DNA of 64,000 bases, taken from NCBI RefSeq assembly GCF_003719825.1, contig NZ_RIBS01000001.1, positions 248,001-312,000 on the forward strand, written 5' to 3'. Below, piece by piece: positions 63,650 to 64,000 of this stretch. This stretch comes from Montanilutibacter psychrotolerans. Its GTDB lineage: Bacteria > Pseudomonadota > Gammaproteobacteria > Xanthomonadales > Xanthomonadaceae. The position numbers were made by a program, and so were the translations under genes. The notes below the pieces were generated by a model. It had not been told where the DNA came from. It saw nothing but the letters and a program-made list of their open reading frames with translations, and searched no databases. Position 1 is the stretch's first letter, and the number at the start of each line of letters is the position of its first letter.

Positions 63650-64000
63650 ATGGGTATCTCGCGCCATGCCACTGCTCACTGGGAGGGCGACCTCAAGTCC
63701 GGCAAGGGCCAGCTCAGCACCCCGCAGAGCGGGTTGATGGACAACACGCGCTACGGATTCAACAGCCGCTTCGGCGACGAACGGGGCACCAACCCCGAAG
63801 AACTGATCGCGGCCGCCCACGCGGGCTGTTTCACCATGGCGTTGTCGGCCAAGCTCACCGAGGCGGGCCACCCGCCGGCCAGCCTGGACACGCGTGCCGA
63901 TGTCGACCTGTCGATGGAGGGCGGGCCGACGCTCTCGCAGATCCGCTTGAAGGTAGTGGCCGAGGTGCCGGGCATCGATGCCGCGCGGTTCCAGGCCATC
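63650..64000 (+). CDS. OsmC-family peroxiredoxin, 5' part
   Basis: 117 codons are visible and the gene continues past the window. MGISRHATAHWEGDLKSGKG and TNPEELIAAAHAGCFTMALS contain the OsmC signature with the catalytic Cys in AHAGCFTMAL; the second Cys would lie beyond 64000. OsmC proteins detoxify organic hydroperoxides. The start at 63650 follows GGAGACC. The gene is divergent from the EF-G paralogue. Confidence 0.9.
   Translation, partial: MGISRHATAHWEGDLKSGKGQLSTPQSGLMDNTRYGFNSRFGDERGTNPEELIAAAHAGCFTMALSAKLTEAGHPPASLDTRADVDLSMEGGPTLSQIRLKVVAEVPGIDAARFQAI

Overview
The window is very GC-rich bacterial chromosome with tightly packed genes. The gene content points to a gammaproteobacterium of the Lysobacteraceae (Xanthomonadaceae; Lysobacter/Luteimonas/Xanthomonas-like). 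The clues are the AmgK-MurU cell-wall recycling pair, a SufR-type Rrf2 regulator leading a suf operon that contains DUF3703, a cysH-cysI-cysJ assimilatory set next to cysB, a PiuC/TonB-receptor locus and a pilin of the PilA type. This placement is an inference from gene content; no rRNA, tRNA or CRISPR array was seen.

Layout. 1-9.1 kb is housekeeping: the end of a BolA-like gene, murA, two DUF3108 paralogues, purN and purM (convergent to murA), then a DUF2066 protein, an AI-2E-type permease and hda on the + strand. 9.1-15.1 kb is an accessory island of visibly lower GC. It holds a 1435-residue Sec-exported RHS protein with a variable-looking C-terminal tip, an overlapping small membrane protein (candidate immunity protein), and an IS3-type transposase remnant broken by an amber codon. 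15.3-24.7 kb carries a secreted subtilase, a GNAT acetyltransferase, murU-amgK, an MFS transporter, and a Spy/CpxP-like protein followed by an OmpR-type response regulator and a histidine kinase. 25.1-33.4 kb is sulfur assimilation: cysK, cysG, cysB, cysH, cysI and cysJ. 33.7-36.9 kb has an M20 peptidase, a ComEA-like protein and a HutD-like protein. 37.2-43.1 kb is an iron-uptake locus: a PepSY-diflavin reductase fusion, PiuC, and a TonB-dependent siderophore receptor behind a Fur-box-like site. 43.3-43.7 kb is a tandem array of 90-bp palindromic units. 43.8-50.6 kb is the suf operon (sufR, sufB, a tautomerase, DUF3703, sufC, sufD, sufS, then a GNAT and a Rieske protein). 50.9-54.9 kb has a SET-domain protein, a 3-hydroxybutyrate dehydrogenase-like SDR, a (CGCA)n microsatellite and a DUF5916 protein. 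55.0-61.2 kb is a minus-strand run of mostly uncharacterised envelope proteins, two of which have a type IV pilin head on a non-pilin anchor. 61.4-64.0 kb has an EF-G paralogue and the start of an OsmC-family gene.

The functional threads are sulfate reduction to cysteine (CysH/I/J with siroheme from CysG, final step CysK, regulated by CysB), Fe-S cluster building (SUF, using cysteine sulfur through SufS) and iron acquisition. All three sit within about 25 kb and feed the same Fe-S economy. The most unusual material is the RHS tip with its overlapping partner, the pilin-head proteins, the (CGCA)15 tract and two kinds of extragenic palindromic repeat, one apparently inserted within a duplicated terminator.
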